Assembly: GCF_038066635.1 (NCBI RefSeq)
Contig: NZ_JBBUTI010000007.1
Span: 1-64,000, forward strand
Length of the DNA: 64,000 bases
Origin: Ideonella margarita
GTDB taxonomy: Bacteria; Pseudomonadota; Gammaproteobacteria; Burkholderiales; Burkholderiaceae_C
Direction: 5' to 3'
In this document: piece by piece, positions 45,364 to 52,472 of the stretch
Layout of the letters: each line of letters starts with the position of its first letter
Numbering within the stretch: position 1 is the stretch's first letter
Notes under the pieces: generated by a model
The model's database searches: none
The model's input: the letters and a program-made list of their open reading frames with translations, nothing else
What the model was told of the DNA's origin: nothing
Program-made: the position numbers and the translations under genes

Positions 45364-45888
45364 TCAGTGCAGTGGCTCACCGGGCGGCGTGCCCTGCAGC
45401 ACCATCAGCGGGTTCTCGCCGACGCTGCCGGCGCCCACTTCGGCCTCGGTGGCCTCGCGGACTTCCAGCACCTTCAGCGCAATGCGCAGTGCAATGCCGG
45501 CCAGCGGGTGGTTGCCGTCGAGCACCACATGCTCCGGGTACACCTCGGTGACGGTGTAGAGCGCGTCTTCGGGCATGTCGGGCGTTGCGGCGCCGTCGGG
45601 CAGGCCTTCAAACTGCATGCCCGGCTCTACGCCATCGGGGAACAGCTCACGCGATTCATAGCAGAGCAGGTCTGCGTCGTAATCGCCGAAGGCGTTTTCG
45701 GGCTCCAGGTGCAAATGCGCCTCGAAGCCGGCGCTTTGGCCAGCCAGCGCCTCTTCCACTTTGGGCAGCAGATCGCCACCGCCGAAAAAGAATTCGACCG
45801 GTTCTTTGAGTTCGTCGATCAGCTGACCCTGGGCATCCGAAAGTGTCCAGATCAGCGTCACCACGCAGGGTGAAGTGATATCCATCAT
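45364..45888 (-). CDS. FKBP-type peptidyl-prolyl isomerase, SlyD-like
   Basis: The 174-aa protein has the FKBP fold interrupted by an insert-in-flap chaperone region, as in SlyD/FkpB: VTLIWTLSDAQGQLIDELKEP, the insert starting at LHLEPENAFGDYD, and VVLDGNHPLAGIALRIALKV. It lacks SlyD's metal-binding His-rich tail. Two adjacent ATGs (45888, 45885) are possible starts, and no ribosome-binding site is clear. It is divergent from the RoxA-like gene with only 35 nt between. Confidence 0.88.
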   Translation of the reverse strand: MMDITSPCVVTLIWTLSDAQGQLIDELKEPVEFFFGGGDLLPKVEEALAGQSAGFEAHLHLEPENAFGDYDADLLCYESRELFPDGVEPGMQFEGLPDGAATPDMPEDALYTVTEVYPEHVVLDGNHPLAGIALRIALKVLEVREATEAEVGAGSVGENPLMVLQGTPPGEPLH

Positions 45889-45910
45889 GAAATGATCGCA
45901 CAAGCCCGGC

Positions 45911-45916
45911 GACAAT
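45911..45916 (+). promoter_or_regulatory. Candidate -10 element giving a leaderless RoxA-like mRNA
   Basis: GACAAT lies 7 nt before ATG 45924, which would place the transcription start at or next to the A of the start codon. The -35 region is weak. No ribosome-binding site precedes this ATG. Confidence 0.4.
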
Positions 45917-45923
45917 CCGCCGC

Positions 45924-47054
45924 ATGAGCATGGATCCTTCCCTGAAAACGCCCCTGCTGGGTGGCCTGTCCCCCGAGCAATTCATGCGCCGTTACTGGCA
46001 AAAAAAGCCTGTCGTCATTCGGCAGGCTGTGCCGGGCGTGGTGCCCCCGATCGATCGATCGGCCCTGTTCGAGCTGGCTGGCCGCGATGAGGTGGAATCC
46101 CGCCTGGTGGTGCAGGGCGCCAATGACTGGCGCCTGAAGCACGGCCCGTTCACCCGCCGCCAGATTCCGTCGGCCAAGCAGGCCGGCTGGACGCTGCTGG
46201 TGCAAGGCCTGGACCTGCATGTGCCGGCTGCCCACGAGCTGCTGAGCCGCTTCCGCTTCGTGCCCGAGGCGCGTCTGGACGACCTGATGATCAGCTACGC
46301 CAGCGATGGCGGTGGCGTTGGCGCGCACATCGATTCGTATGACGTGTTTCTGCTGCAGGTCAGTGGCACGCGCCGCTGGCGCTGCGGGCCGGTGAAGGAC
46401 GACACCCTCGTCGAGGGCCTGCCTGTGCGCATCCTGGCCAATTTCGAGCCGACCGAAGAATGGGTGCTGGAGCCAGGCGACATGCTGTACGTGCCGCCAC
46501 GCTGGGGCCACGACGGCGTTGCAGTGGGCGGTGATTGCATGACCTGCTCCATCGGCTTCCGCACGCCCACGCCCACTGACATGGCCCGTGGCGTGCTGCA
46601 ACGCATGATCGACGCGCTGGAAACCGACCCCACCGAGCCGCATTACCGCGACCCGGCCGGCAGCGCCACGGCCACGCCGGGCCGCATTCCCGAGGCAATG
46701 CAGACCTTCGCGGCCAAGGCCGTGATCGACGCTCTGAACGACGCCCGCAGCCTGGCCTGCGCGCTGGGCGAATCGCTGACCGAGCCCAAGGCCACGGTGT
46801 GGTTCGAGGGCGGTGATGTGTTGCCGGACGGTGCCGGTGTGCGCCTCGATGACCGCAGCCGCATGATGTACGACGATCATCATGTCTTCATCAATGGCGA
46901 GTCCTTCCGCGCTGGCGGCAAGGATGCCCGCCTGCTGCGTCAGCTGGCCGACGAGCGCATGCTGTCGGCCAAGTCGTTGGGGCAATTCAGCGTTGGTGCC
47001 CGCGAGCTGCTCAACGACTGGGCCTGCGATGGTTGGCTCCGCAGCGACGCCTGA
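45924..47054 (+). CDS. JmjC-domain ribosomal oxygenase (RoxA/YcfD-like)
   Basis: The 376-aa 2-oxoglutarate/Fe(II) oxygenase has the facial triad His135-x-Asp137 (GAHIDSYDVF) and His196 (PPRWGHDG), and the family's N-terminal MRRYWQKKPVVIRQAVPG. YcfD hydroxylates an arginine of ribosomal protein uL16. The C-terminal dimerisation and winged-helix region (about 215-376) is complete. The gene overlaps the next one by 26 nt. Confidence 0.92.
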   Translation: MSMDPSLKTPLLGGLSPEQFMRRYWQKKPVVIRQAVPGVVPPIDRSALFELAGRDEVESRLVVQGANDWRLKHGPFTRRQIPSAKQAGWTLLVQGLDLHVPAAHELLSRFRFVPEARLDDLMISYASDGGGVGAHIDSYDVFLLQVSGTRRWRCGPVKDDTLVEGLPVRILANFEPTEEWVLEPGDMLYVPPRWGHDGVAVGGDCMTCSIGFRTPTPTDMARGVLQRMIDALETDPTEPHYRDPAGSATATPGRIPEAMQTFAAKAVIDALNDARSLACALGESLTEPKATVWFEGGDVLPDGAGVRLDDRSRMMYDDHHVFINGESFRAGGKDARLLRQLADERMLSAKSLGQFSVGARELLNDWACDGWLRSDA

Positions 47055-47562
47055 TCAGCCGCAAGCCTTGCCTTCCTGGCCGCCCGAAGGGCGCCTCGAA
47101 GGCTGGCCGGAGGTGCAGGCCGCCATGCGCGCGTTCGTGCTCGCCGCGTGCGCGCAGGGCTGCCGCGAGATGTGGTGGATCGCCCCCGACTTTGATCAGT
47201 GGCCGCTGGACGACAGCGAAGTGCTGGAGGCGCTCACCCGTTGGGCGCGCCGCCCGGGTGTGCATCTCCACTGCATCAGCCATGACTTCGAGCCGCTGCG
47301 GCGCAGCAGCCCCAGGTGGGTGCGGTGGCGCCAGACCTTCGGCCACGTGCTGAGTTGCAAGCGCCCCGACGAAACCGCGGGCGCCGATTTGCCGCGCGCC
47401 ATGCTGGCGGACCGGGCCTGCCTGTTGAAGGTGCTGGATGTGGTGCACCCGCGTGCCCGAATCACCGCCGACAAACAAGATGTCCATCACGCAAGAGAAC
47501 AGATTGCTGCCATCTTGCAACGGTCATCTGACACGTTTTCCGTGAGCGTGCTCGGTCTCTAG
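47029..47562 (+). CDS. Conserved hypothetical protein downstream of the RoxA-like gene
   Basis: The 177-aa protein has a Pro-rich start and a compact alpha/beta domain (AAMRAFVLAACAQGCREMWW, HLHCISHDFEPLRRSS, RWVRWRQTFGHVLSC). The layout loosely recalls PLD-fold halves and domains found behind acetyltransferases in betaproteobacteria, but the HKD motif is absent and I assign no function. ATG 47029 lies inside the end of the previous gene; an in-frame extension upstream is open but has no gene-like composition. Confidence 0.7.
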   Translation: MVGSAATPDQPQALPSWPPEGRLEGWPEVQAAMRAFVLAACAQGCREMWWIAPDFDQWPLDDSEVLEALTRWARRPGVHLHCISHDFEPLRRSSPRWVRWRQTFGHVLSCKRPDETAGADLPRAMLADRACLLKVLDVVHPRARITADKQDVHHAREQIAAILQRSSDTFSVSVLGL

Positions 47563-47581
47563 GGAAGTCACCTAGATCGTA

Positions 47582-47587
47582 TATAAT
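47582..47587 (+). promoter_or_regulatory. Perfect -10 element for the small lipoprotein gene
   Basis: TATAAT at 47582-47587 in an AT-rich patch gives a predicted start near 47594 and a leader of about 117 nt before ATG 47711. The -35 is not consensus. A leader that long for such a small gene could hold a regulatory structure: an ACCGGTAAT palindromic element lies near 47671. Confidence 0.6.
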
Positions 47588-47710
47588 GTTTGGCTAGGCA
47601 CAGGATGGACTCGAGCTTTCCTGGTCTTACTCGAGGAGGAGGCGCGCACGAACAGCGTGCTTCCAGAATTACCGGTAATTTTGTTCGACCCTTTAGTTTC
47701 GAGGATACCC

Positions 47711-47926
47711 ATGAACAAGTCTTTCCTGCTGGCCGCCCTGGTTGCTGCTGCTGCTCTGTCTGCTTGCGGCAAGAAGGAAGAAGCTGCTGCTGCCGCTGCT
47801 TCCGCTGCTGCTCCTGCTGTTGAAGCTGCTGCTTCGGCTGCCTCGGCTACCGCCGAAGCCGCTTCGGCTGTGACCGCTGCCGCTTCGGCCGTGGTTGACG
47901 CCGCTGCTTCCGCTGCTTCGAAGTAA
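47711..47926 (+). CDS. Very small Ala-rich lipoprotein
   Basis: The 71-aa protein begins MNKSFLLAALVAAAALSACG, a textbook lipoprotein signal (Cys19), followed by KKEEAAAAAAS and then Ala/Ser/Val/Glu repeats to the end. The mature part would be a long alanine helix, recalling Lpp-like or spacer lipoproteins in size but not in heptad pattern. Its DNA is a run of GCT-type codons unlike neighbouring genes. It has its own -10 and its own terminator, pointing to strong independent expression. Confidence 0.85.
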   Translation: MNKSFLLAALVAAAALSACGKKEEAAAAAASAAAPAVEAAASAASATAEAASAVTAAASAVVDAAASAASK

Positions 47927-47955
47927 GTAGCGGCTCGCGCAAGCGAGTCAGCAAC

Positions 47956-47981
47956 AAAAAGCCACCTTCGGGTGGCTTTTT
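47956..47981 (+). terminator. Intrinsic terminator of the small lipoprotein gene
   Basis: AAAAAGCCACC (47956-47966), tetraloop TTCG, GGTGGCTTTTT (47971-47981): a perfect 11-bp stem with flanking A and T runs. Confidence 0.95.
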
Positions 47982-48090
47982 GCTTTTGGGCGTCACGCTT
48001 CATGGCCAACGCCTGCCGCAGTTATTTCCAAGCCATTCGCATCCGTTGAGTTGCATTGGATGCCTGCATTGCCGCTGACGCTGCCAAGAA

Positions 48091-48114
48091 AAAAGCCACC
48101 CGAAGGTGGCTTTT
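48091..48114 (-). terminator. Intrinsic terminator of bamC
   Basis: AAAAGCCACC (48091-48100), loop CGAA, GGTGGCTTTT (48105-48114). The stem is the same as that of the terminator 110 bp to the left. The A-run at 48089-48094 gives the U-tract for the minus strand. Confidence 0.9.
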
Positions 48115-48138
48115 GTTTTATGCGTTGGCTGCGCAGGA

Positions 48139-49311
48139 TCAGTATTTCAGCTCTTCTGCCAGCAGTGTCACGATGCGCTGGGCATTGGCGCCGTTATCAG
48201 GCTCGCCCGTCATCGTCAGCACTTGCACGCGGGTGAAGTTGCCGTCGGCCTTCACCACGATGCGGTGGCGGCTCAGGGCGTCAGCGGCCGGGTCACGGGC
48301 GCCAAACAGCTTGCCGAAGAAGCTGGCTTCCTTGGCGGCTTCCTTGGCATCAACGTAGCGAACGGCGTAGGTGCCGGCGGCGCGGTCACGGTCTTCCACC
48401 GTGAAGCCGCTGCGGTCCATGGCCAGGCCCACGCGACGCCATGCGCGCTCTGCGTTGTCGTCCACTTGCAGCGTGGCTGCAGCTTCGCCGGCCACCACAC
48501 GCGCCTTGGCGTTGGCTGCTGCGCCGGTGGCAGGGGTCGCGGTTGCGCTGCTCACGGCCTTGGCTGCTGCTTCCTTCGGTGCGCCCAGGCTGATCATCAG
48601 GCGGGTAAGCATTTCCGATTCGAGCGCAGGATCAGACGGCGCTGCAGCCCAGGTGGTGGTGCTGTCGCGGTCCTTGCCCACGTAGACCTCTTCGAGGCCG
48701 CGGTGCGCGATGAAGATCTCGGTGCCCTTGCCAGCGCGCTCGATTCGGATGCGGTACTTGTCGCGCGTGCCGGTGGAGTACAGGCCGTCGACCAGCTTGC
48801 CCAGGGTGTTGCGGATCAGGTCGTTCGGCAGCTTGGCGCGGTTTTCCGCCCAGTCGGTTTCCAGCACGCCAGCGGCGGCGTTGTCGACGGCGAACGTGAA
48901 GCCGGCGTCCAGCCAGAACTCACGCACCTTGGGCCACAGCGCTTCCGGCGTGCTCTGGCTGACCAGCCAGCGCTGGGTGCCCTGGCGCTCGATGCGCATG
49001 TCCTGCAGCTGCTGCAAGGCCACGGTCGGTGCGGCGGCCACGGCCGGGCCAGAGCGCGGCTGGTTCAGCGTGGAGGCGCTGATGGTGCCGGCTTGCGGGC
49101 CATAACGGCCGTCGCGCGCCAGCGGCGTCAGGTCGGGCGGCACTTCCAGCGCATTGGTCTTGCGCGCGCCGCCGTTGCGGTAGTCAATCTTGTTGTCGCC
49201 ACCAAGGGCGCTTTCCAGGGTGGAGCAGCCGCCCAGCGCGAGGCTGAGGGCCAGAATGGCGCCACGAACGGGCGTGGACGCGAAAACAGCTTTCACTTGG
49301 TGCATCTCCAT
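48139..49311 (-). CDS. bamC: Outer membrane assembly lipoprotein BamC (NlpB)
   Basis: The 390-aa lipoprotein (LALGGCSTL, Cys at about 29) has the unstructured N-terminal stretch (NALEVPPDLTPLARDGRYG) that binds BamD in E. coli and two helix-grip domains (about 110-225 and 290-385). It is part of the beta-barrel assembly machine. It follows dapA by 43 nt on the same strand, the standard dapA-bamC order. Two near ATGs (49311, 49305) are possible. Confidence 0.92.
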   Translation of the reverse strand: MEMHQVKAVFASTPVRGAILALSLALGGCSTLESALGGDNKIDYRNGGARKTNALEVPPDLTPLARDGRYGPQAGTISASTLNQPRSGPAVAAAPTVALQQLQDMRIERQGTQRWLVSQSTPEALWPKVREFWLDAGFTFAVDNAAAGVLETDWAENRAKLPNDLIRNTLGKLVDGLYSTGTRDKYRIRIERAGKGTEIFIAHRGLEEVYVGKDRDSTTTWAAAPSDPALESEMLTRLMISLGAPKEAAAKAVSSATATPATGAAANAKARVVAGEAAATLQVDDNAERAWRRVGLAMDRSGFTVEDRDRAAGTYAVRYVDAKEAAKEASFFGKLFGARDPAADALSRHRIVVKADGNFTRVQVLTMTGEPDNGANAQRIVTLLAEELKY

Positions 49312-49354
49312 AGGGTGCGCGATGGTAACCGCACACCCGTGGGTGGTGAGAAGA

Positions 49355-50236
49355 TCAGATCAGACCACAGTCGCGTAAAGCGCCGCCGACCAGAGCCTGG
49401 CCGGATTCGCTCAGACGCGTCAGGGGCAACCGCAGCACGTTGTTGCAGCGGCCCATCTGCGAGAGCGCCCACTTGGCCGGAGCCGGGCTGTTCTCGCAGA
49501 AAAGGTGGCGGTGCAGCGGCAGCAGGCCGAAGTGGATGTCGCGGGCGGTCTTCACATCGCCGGCCATGGCGGCCTTGCACAGCTCGCTCATGCGGCGTGG
49601 CGCGATGTTGGCAGTGACGCTCACGTTGCCGTGGCCGCCCAGCAGCATCAGGGTGACAGCGGTGCCGTCATCACCCGAAAACACCGAGAAGCCCTTGGGT
49701 GCATGCTTGATCAGCCAGGCCGCACGCTCGATGTTGCCGGTTGCTTCCTTGATGCCGAAGATGCCGGGCACGCTGGCCAGTCGGATGACCGTCTCGTGCT
49801 GCATATCGGCCACGGTGCGGCCGGGCACGTTGTAGAGCATGACGGGAATGTCCACCGCTTCGGCAATCGCCTTGAAGTGCTGGTACATGCCTTCCTGCGA
49901 CGGCTTGTTGTAGTACGGAACCACCTGCAGCGTGCAGTCAGCGCCCACCCGCTTGGCGAACTTCGAGAGCTCGATGGCTTCGGCGGTGCTGTTGGCACCA
50001 GCGCCGGCCATGATGGGCACGCGGCCAGCGGCATGGGCCACGGCCACGCGGATGATCTCGCAGTGCTCTTCGACGTTCACCGTGGCCGACTCACCCGTGG
50101 TGCCGACGACGCAGATGGTGTCGGTGCCTTCGGCGATGTGCCAGTCAATCAGGGCCTTGAGCGTTTCGTAATCAACGCTGCCGTCTTCGTGCATGGGCGT
50201 CACGAGCGCCACGATGCTGCCAACAATCGGTTTCAT
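49355..50236 (-). CDS. dapA: 4-Hydroxy-tetrahydrodipicolinate synthase
   Basis: The 293-aa enzyme condenses pyruvate with aspartate semialdehyde in lysine and meso-DAP synthesis. Key residues: GTTGES (45-50), Tyr135 in LYNVPGRT and Schiff-base Lys163 in FGIKEATGN. ATG 50236 has AAGGAA upstream; the longer open frame is not needed. Confidence 0.97.
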   Translation of the reverse strand: MKPIVGSIVALVTPMHEDGSVDYETLKALIDWHIAEGTDTICVVGTTGESATVNVEEHCEIIRVAVAHAAGRVPIMAGAGANSTAEAIELSKFAKRVGADCTLQVVPYYNKPSQEGMYQHFKAIAEAVDIPVMLYNVPGRTVADMQHETVIRLASVPGIFGIKEATGNIERAAWLIKHAPKGFSVFSGDDGTAVTLMLLGGHGNVSVTANIAPRRMSELCKAAMAGDVKTARDIHFGLLPLHRHLFCENSPAPAKWALSQMGRCNNVLRLPLTRLSESGQALVGGALRDCGLI

Positions 50237-50261
50237 CAGGGTTCCTTGAAGATGCCTGATT

Positions 50262-50855
50262 TTAGCCACGGCCGGAGGGCCATTCCGGCAGGGCGTTGCG
50301 CACAGGCGCGGCGCTTTCAGGCGAGAGACTTTCCAGGGGCCGGCGTGCCGCGATGCGCTGGACGAAACGGGCCGGTGCATCGAGGTAACCGCACTCGTAG
50401 CCCAGCACCTGCCAAGCCGCACAGCGGGTCAGCAATTCACCCGGCTCCAGCAGAAAGTCGGGGCGGGCAGGGCGGCCGACGCTGGCATTGCCGGCGCTGA
50501 AGGTTTCATACAGCAGCCAGCCACCGGGCGCGACGGCACTCATCAACTGCGGCCACAAGGGGCGCCAAAGGTAGTTGGTGACCACCACCAGCCCGAACTG
50601 CCGGCCTTCCAGCGGCCAGGGCCCGCCTTCGATGTCGGCGCAAAGCTGCTCGCACTCGGTGGGCAGGTGGCTCAGGGCCTCGGCGTCGCGGTCCAGCGCG
50701 GTGACCTGCCAGCCCGCCTGCTGCAGCCAGCGGCTGTGGCGGCCACGGCCGCAGGCCAGATCCAGTGCGGTACGGGGCGCGTCGGTCGCGGTGTCCAGCC
50801 GGGGTGTCCAACGGGTGATCCAGTCGGACGGGGTGCCATCACCGTGGGCATTCAT
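50262..50855 (-). CDS. Class I SAM-dependent methyltransferase
   Basis: The 197-aa protein has motif I LDLACGRGRHSRWL (about 31-44), an acidic ribose-binding residue in VTALDRD, and TNYLWRPLWPQL further on, resembling small TehB/UbiE-type methyltransferases. Its substrate is unknown. It begins directly after the stop of a 61-codon membrane peptide gene and ends 25 nt before dapA. Confidence 0.87.
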   Translation of the reverse strand: MNAHGDGTPSDWITRWTPRLDTATDAPRTALDLACGRGRHSRWLQQAGWQVTALDRDAEALSHLPTECEQLCADIEGGPWPLEGRQFGLVVVTNYLWRPLWPQLMSAVAPGGWLLYETFSAGNASVGRPARPDFLLEPGELLTRCAAWQVLGYECGYLDAPARFVQRIAARRPLESLSPESAAPVRNALPEWPSGRG

Positions 50856-51041
50856 TCAGAAACAACTCCAGACGCGGTTGGCCAGATCCACCGCCACGTG
50901 CGGGCTCTGGTAGGCCAGAAAAACGAGGGCTAGCGCCGTGCCGGTGGCGAGCCAGGCCGCGGACTTCAACACCGCGCGCCGCACAGTGCGACGGCGGGTT
51001 GGCGAACGGGCAGCGGGCTCTTCGTGTGGCCGCATGGACAT
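50856..51041 (-). CDS. 61-aa single-pass membrane peptide
   Basis: This short frame encodes a basic N-terminus (RSPTRRRTVRRAVLK) and one TM helix (AAWLATGTALALVFLAY). Its stop abuts the methyltransferase ATG with no gap. No homologue comes to mind, but orientation, base bias and coupling support a real gene. Start codon choice is uncertain. Confidence 0.5.
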   Translation of the reverse strand: MSMRPHEEPAARSPTRRRTVRRAVLKSAAWLATGTALALVFLAYQSPHVAVDLANRVWSCF

Positions 51042-51076
51042 GGCGCTTGGCTTTTCGGGAAGTGCGGTGCTTGGTA

Positions 51077-52294
51077 TCAGGCCGGCAGCGGCTGGCGCTG
51101 CAGCGGCGTTTCACGCACCGGCATGTTGGCCAGCGCCGCAAACACGCCAAGGGCAATCGAGATGTACCAGACGATGTCGTAGCTGCCCGTGGCGTCGTAC
51201 AGGCGCCCACCCAGCCAGACGCCCAGGAACGAGCCGACCTGGTGGCTGAAGAACACGATGCCCCCGAGCATCGACATGTATTGCACGCCGAAGATCTGCG
51301 CGACGATGGCGTTGGTGGGCGGCACGGTGGACAGCCACAAAAAGCCCATTACCGACGCAAACACATACACGCTGGTGGGCGTCAGCGGCACGGCCAGGAA
51401 CACGGCGATCGCGATGGCGCGGCCGAGGTAAATGGCCGACAGGATGTAGCGCTTGGCCATGCGCTGCCCCAGGCTGCCGGCGGTGTAGGTGCCAAACACA
51501 TTGAACAGACCTATCAGCGACAGCGCGTAGGTGGCCACCTCCGGGCTCATGCCATGATCTTTCAGGTAGCTCGGCATGTGCACGCCGATGAACACCACCT
51601 GGAAGCCGCACACGAAGTAGCCGGCCATCAGCCAGCGGAAGCTCGGCGTGGCCATGGCTTCCCGGAGGGCCGAGCCGATGCTCTGGCGCGGGCCGGTGGC
51701 CGCGGCCTGGGCCGGTTCACGCAGGCCCAGCGCCAGCGGCATGATGGCCAGGGCGGCGCAGGCGAGCACGAACAACGCGTTCTGCCAGCCCCAGTGGCCG
51801 ATCAGCCAGTTTTCGACCGGCACCATCAGGAACTGACCGAACGAGCCCGCCGCCGCGGCGACGCCCATGGCCCACGAGCGCTTGTCAGCCGCCACATTGC
51901 GCCCGATGACGCCGTAAACCACCGCATACGTGGTGCCCGATTGCGCCATGCCCAGAATCAGACCGGTGCCGCCGGTGAACGCCGCCCCCGAGGTGGCCAG
52001 CGCCATGATCACCAGCCCGACCGAATACAGCAGCGCCCCCACCACCAGCACACGGTAAGCGCCGAAGCGATCGGCCAGCATGCCGGCGAACGGGCCTGCC
52101 ACACCCCAGGCGATGTTCTGAACGGCCAGCGCGAAGGCGAAGGTCTCGCGGGTCCAGCCGCGGTCCATCGTGATCGGTTGCAGCCACAGGCCAAACCCGT
52201 GCCGGATGCCCATCGAGAGCGTGACGATGAAGGCGCCGCAGATCAGCACCTGAGTCATGGACAGCGTGGTCCGGGCGGGAGTGGTGGCTTGCAT
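51077..52294 (-). CDS. MFS transporter (oxalate/formate antiporter-like branch)
   Basis: The 405-aa protein has 12 predicted TM helices, the MFS loop motif GMLADRFGAYR after TM2 (about 65-75), and GTYTAGSLGQRMAKRY in the second half. Overall it resembles small-monocarboxylate MFS carriers of the OFA group. The substrate is unknown. ATG 52294 is preferred; a longer frame begins 13 codons upstream. It shares its upstream region with the LexA-like box near parE. Confidence 0.85.
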   Translation of the reverse strand: MQATTPARTTLSMTQVLICGAFIVTLSMGIRHGFGLWLQPITMDRGWTRETFAFALAVQNIAWGVAGPFAGMLADRFGAYRVLVVGALLYSVGLVIMALATSGAAFTGGTGLILGMAQSGTTYAVVYGVIGRNVAADKRSWAMGVAAAAGSFGQFLMVPVENWLIGHWGWQNALFVLACAALAIMPLALGLREPAQAAATGPRQSIGSALREAMATPSFRWLMAGYFVCGFQVVFIGVHMPSYLKDHGMSPEVATYALSLIGLFNVFGTYTAGSLGQRMAKRYILSAIYLGRAIAIAVFLAVPLTPTSVYVFASVMGFLWLSTVPPTNAIVAQIFGVQYMSMLGGIVFFSHQVGSFLGVWLGGRLYDATGSYDIVWYISIALGVFAALANMPVRETPLQRQPLPA

Positions 52295-52371
52295 GTGGGC
52301 ACAGACTGTATCGGGTTTGAACATCACCAGCATGGGCGTTGGTGCAGTCGGAGCTGGCGCTATCGGCTAGA

Positions 52372-52387
52372 CTGTATAAAACAACAG
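52372..52387. promoter_or_regulatory. Candidate LexA (SOS) box
   Basis: CTGTATAAAACAACAG fits CTGT-N8-ACAG, the LexA operator, and is close to E. coli boxes such as that of umuDC (CTGTATATAAAAACAG). It overlaps a TATAAA that could be a -10. It lies 78 bp from the MFS start and 85 bp before parE. Confidence 0.55.
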
Positions 52388-52458
52388 TTTCAGGGCCGGT
52401 AGGCATGAAACGCCCGTCGCAAGGGCTTGTTTCGCGCTTGCCCCTTCCGCCCCCTCCC

Positions 52459-52464
52459 TACAAT
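52459..52464 (+). promoter_or_regulatory. Candidate -10 element giving a leaderless parE mRNA
   Basis: TACAAT ends 8 nt before ATG 52473, so transcription should begin within a few bases of the start codon. A TTGCCC at 52438-52443 may be the -35 (15-nt spacer). No ribosome-binding site is present. Confidence 0.5.
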
Positions 52465-52472
52465 CCCGCGCC

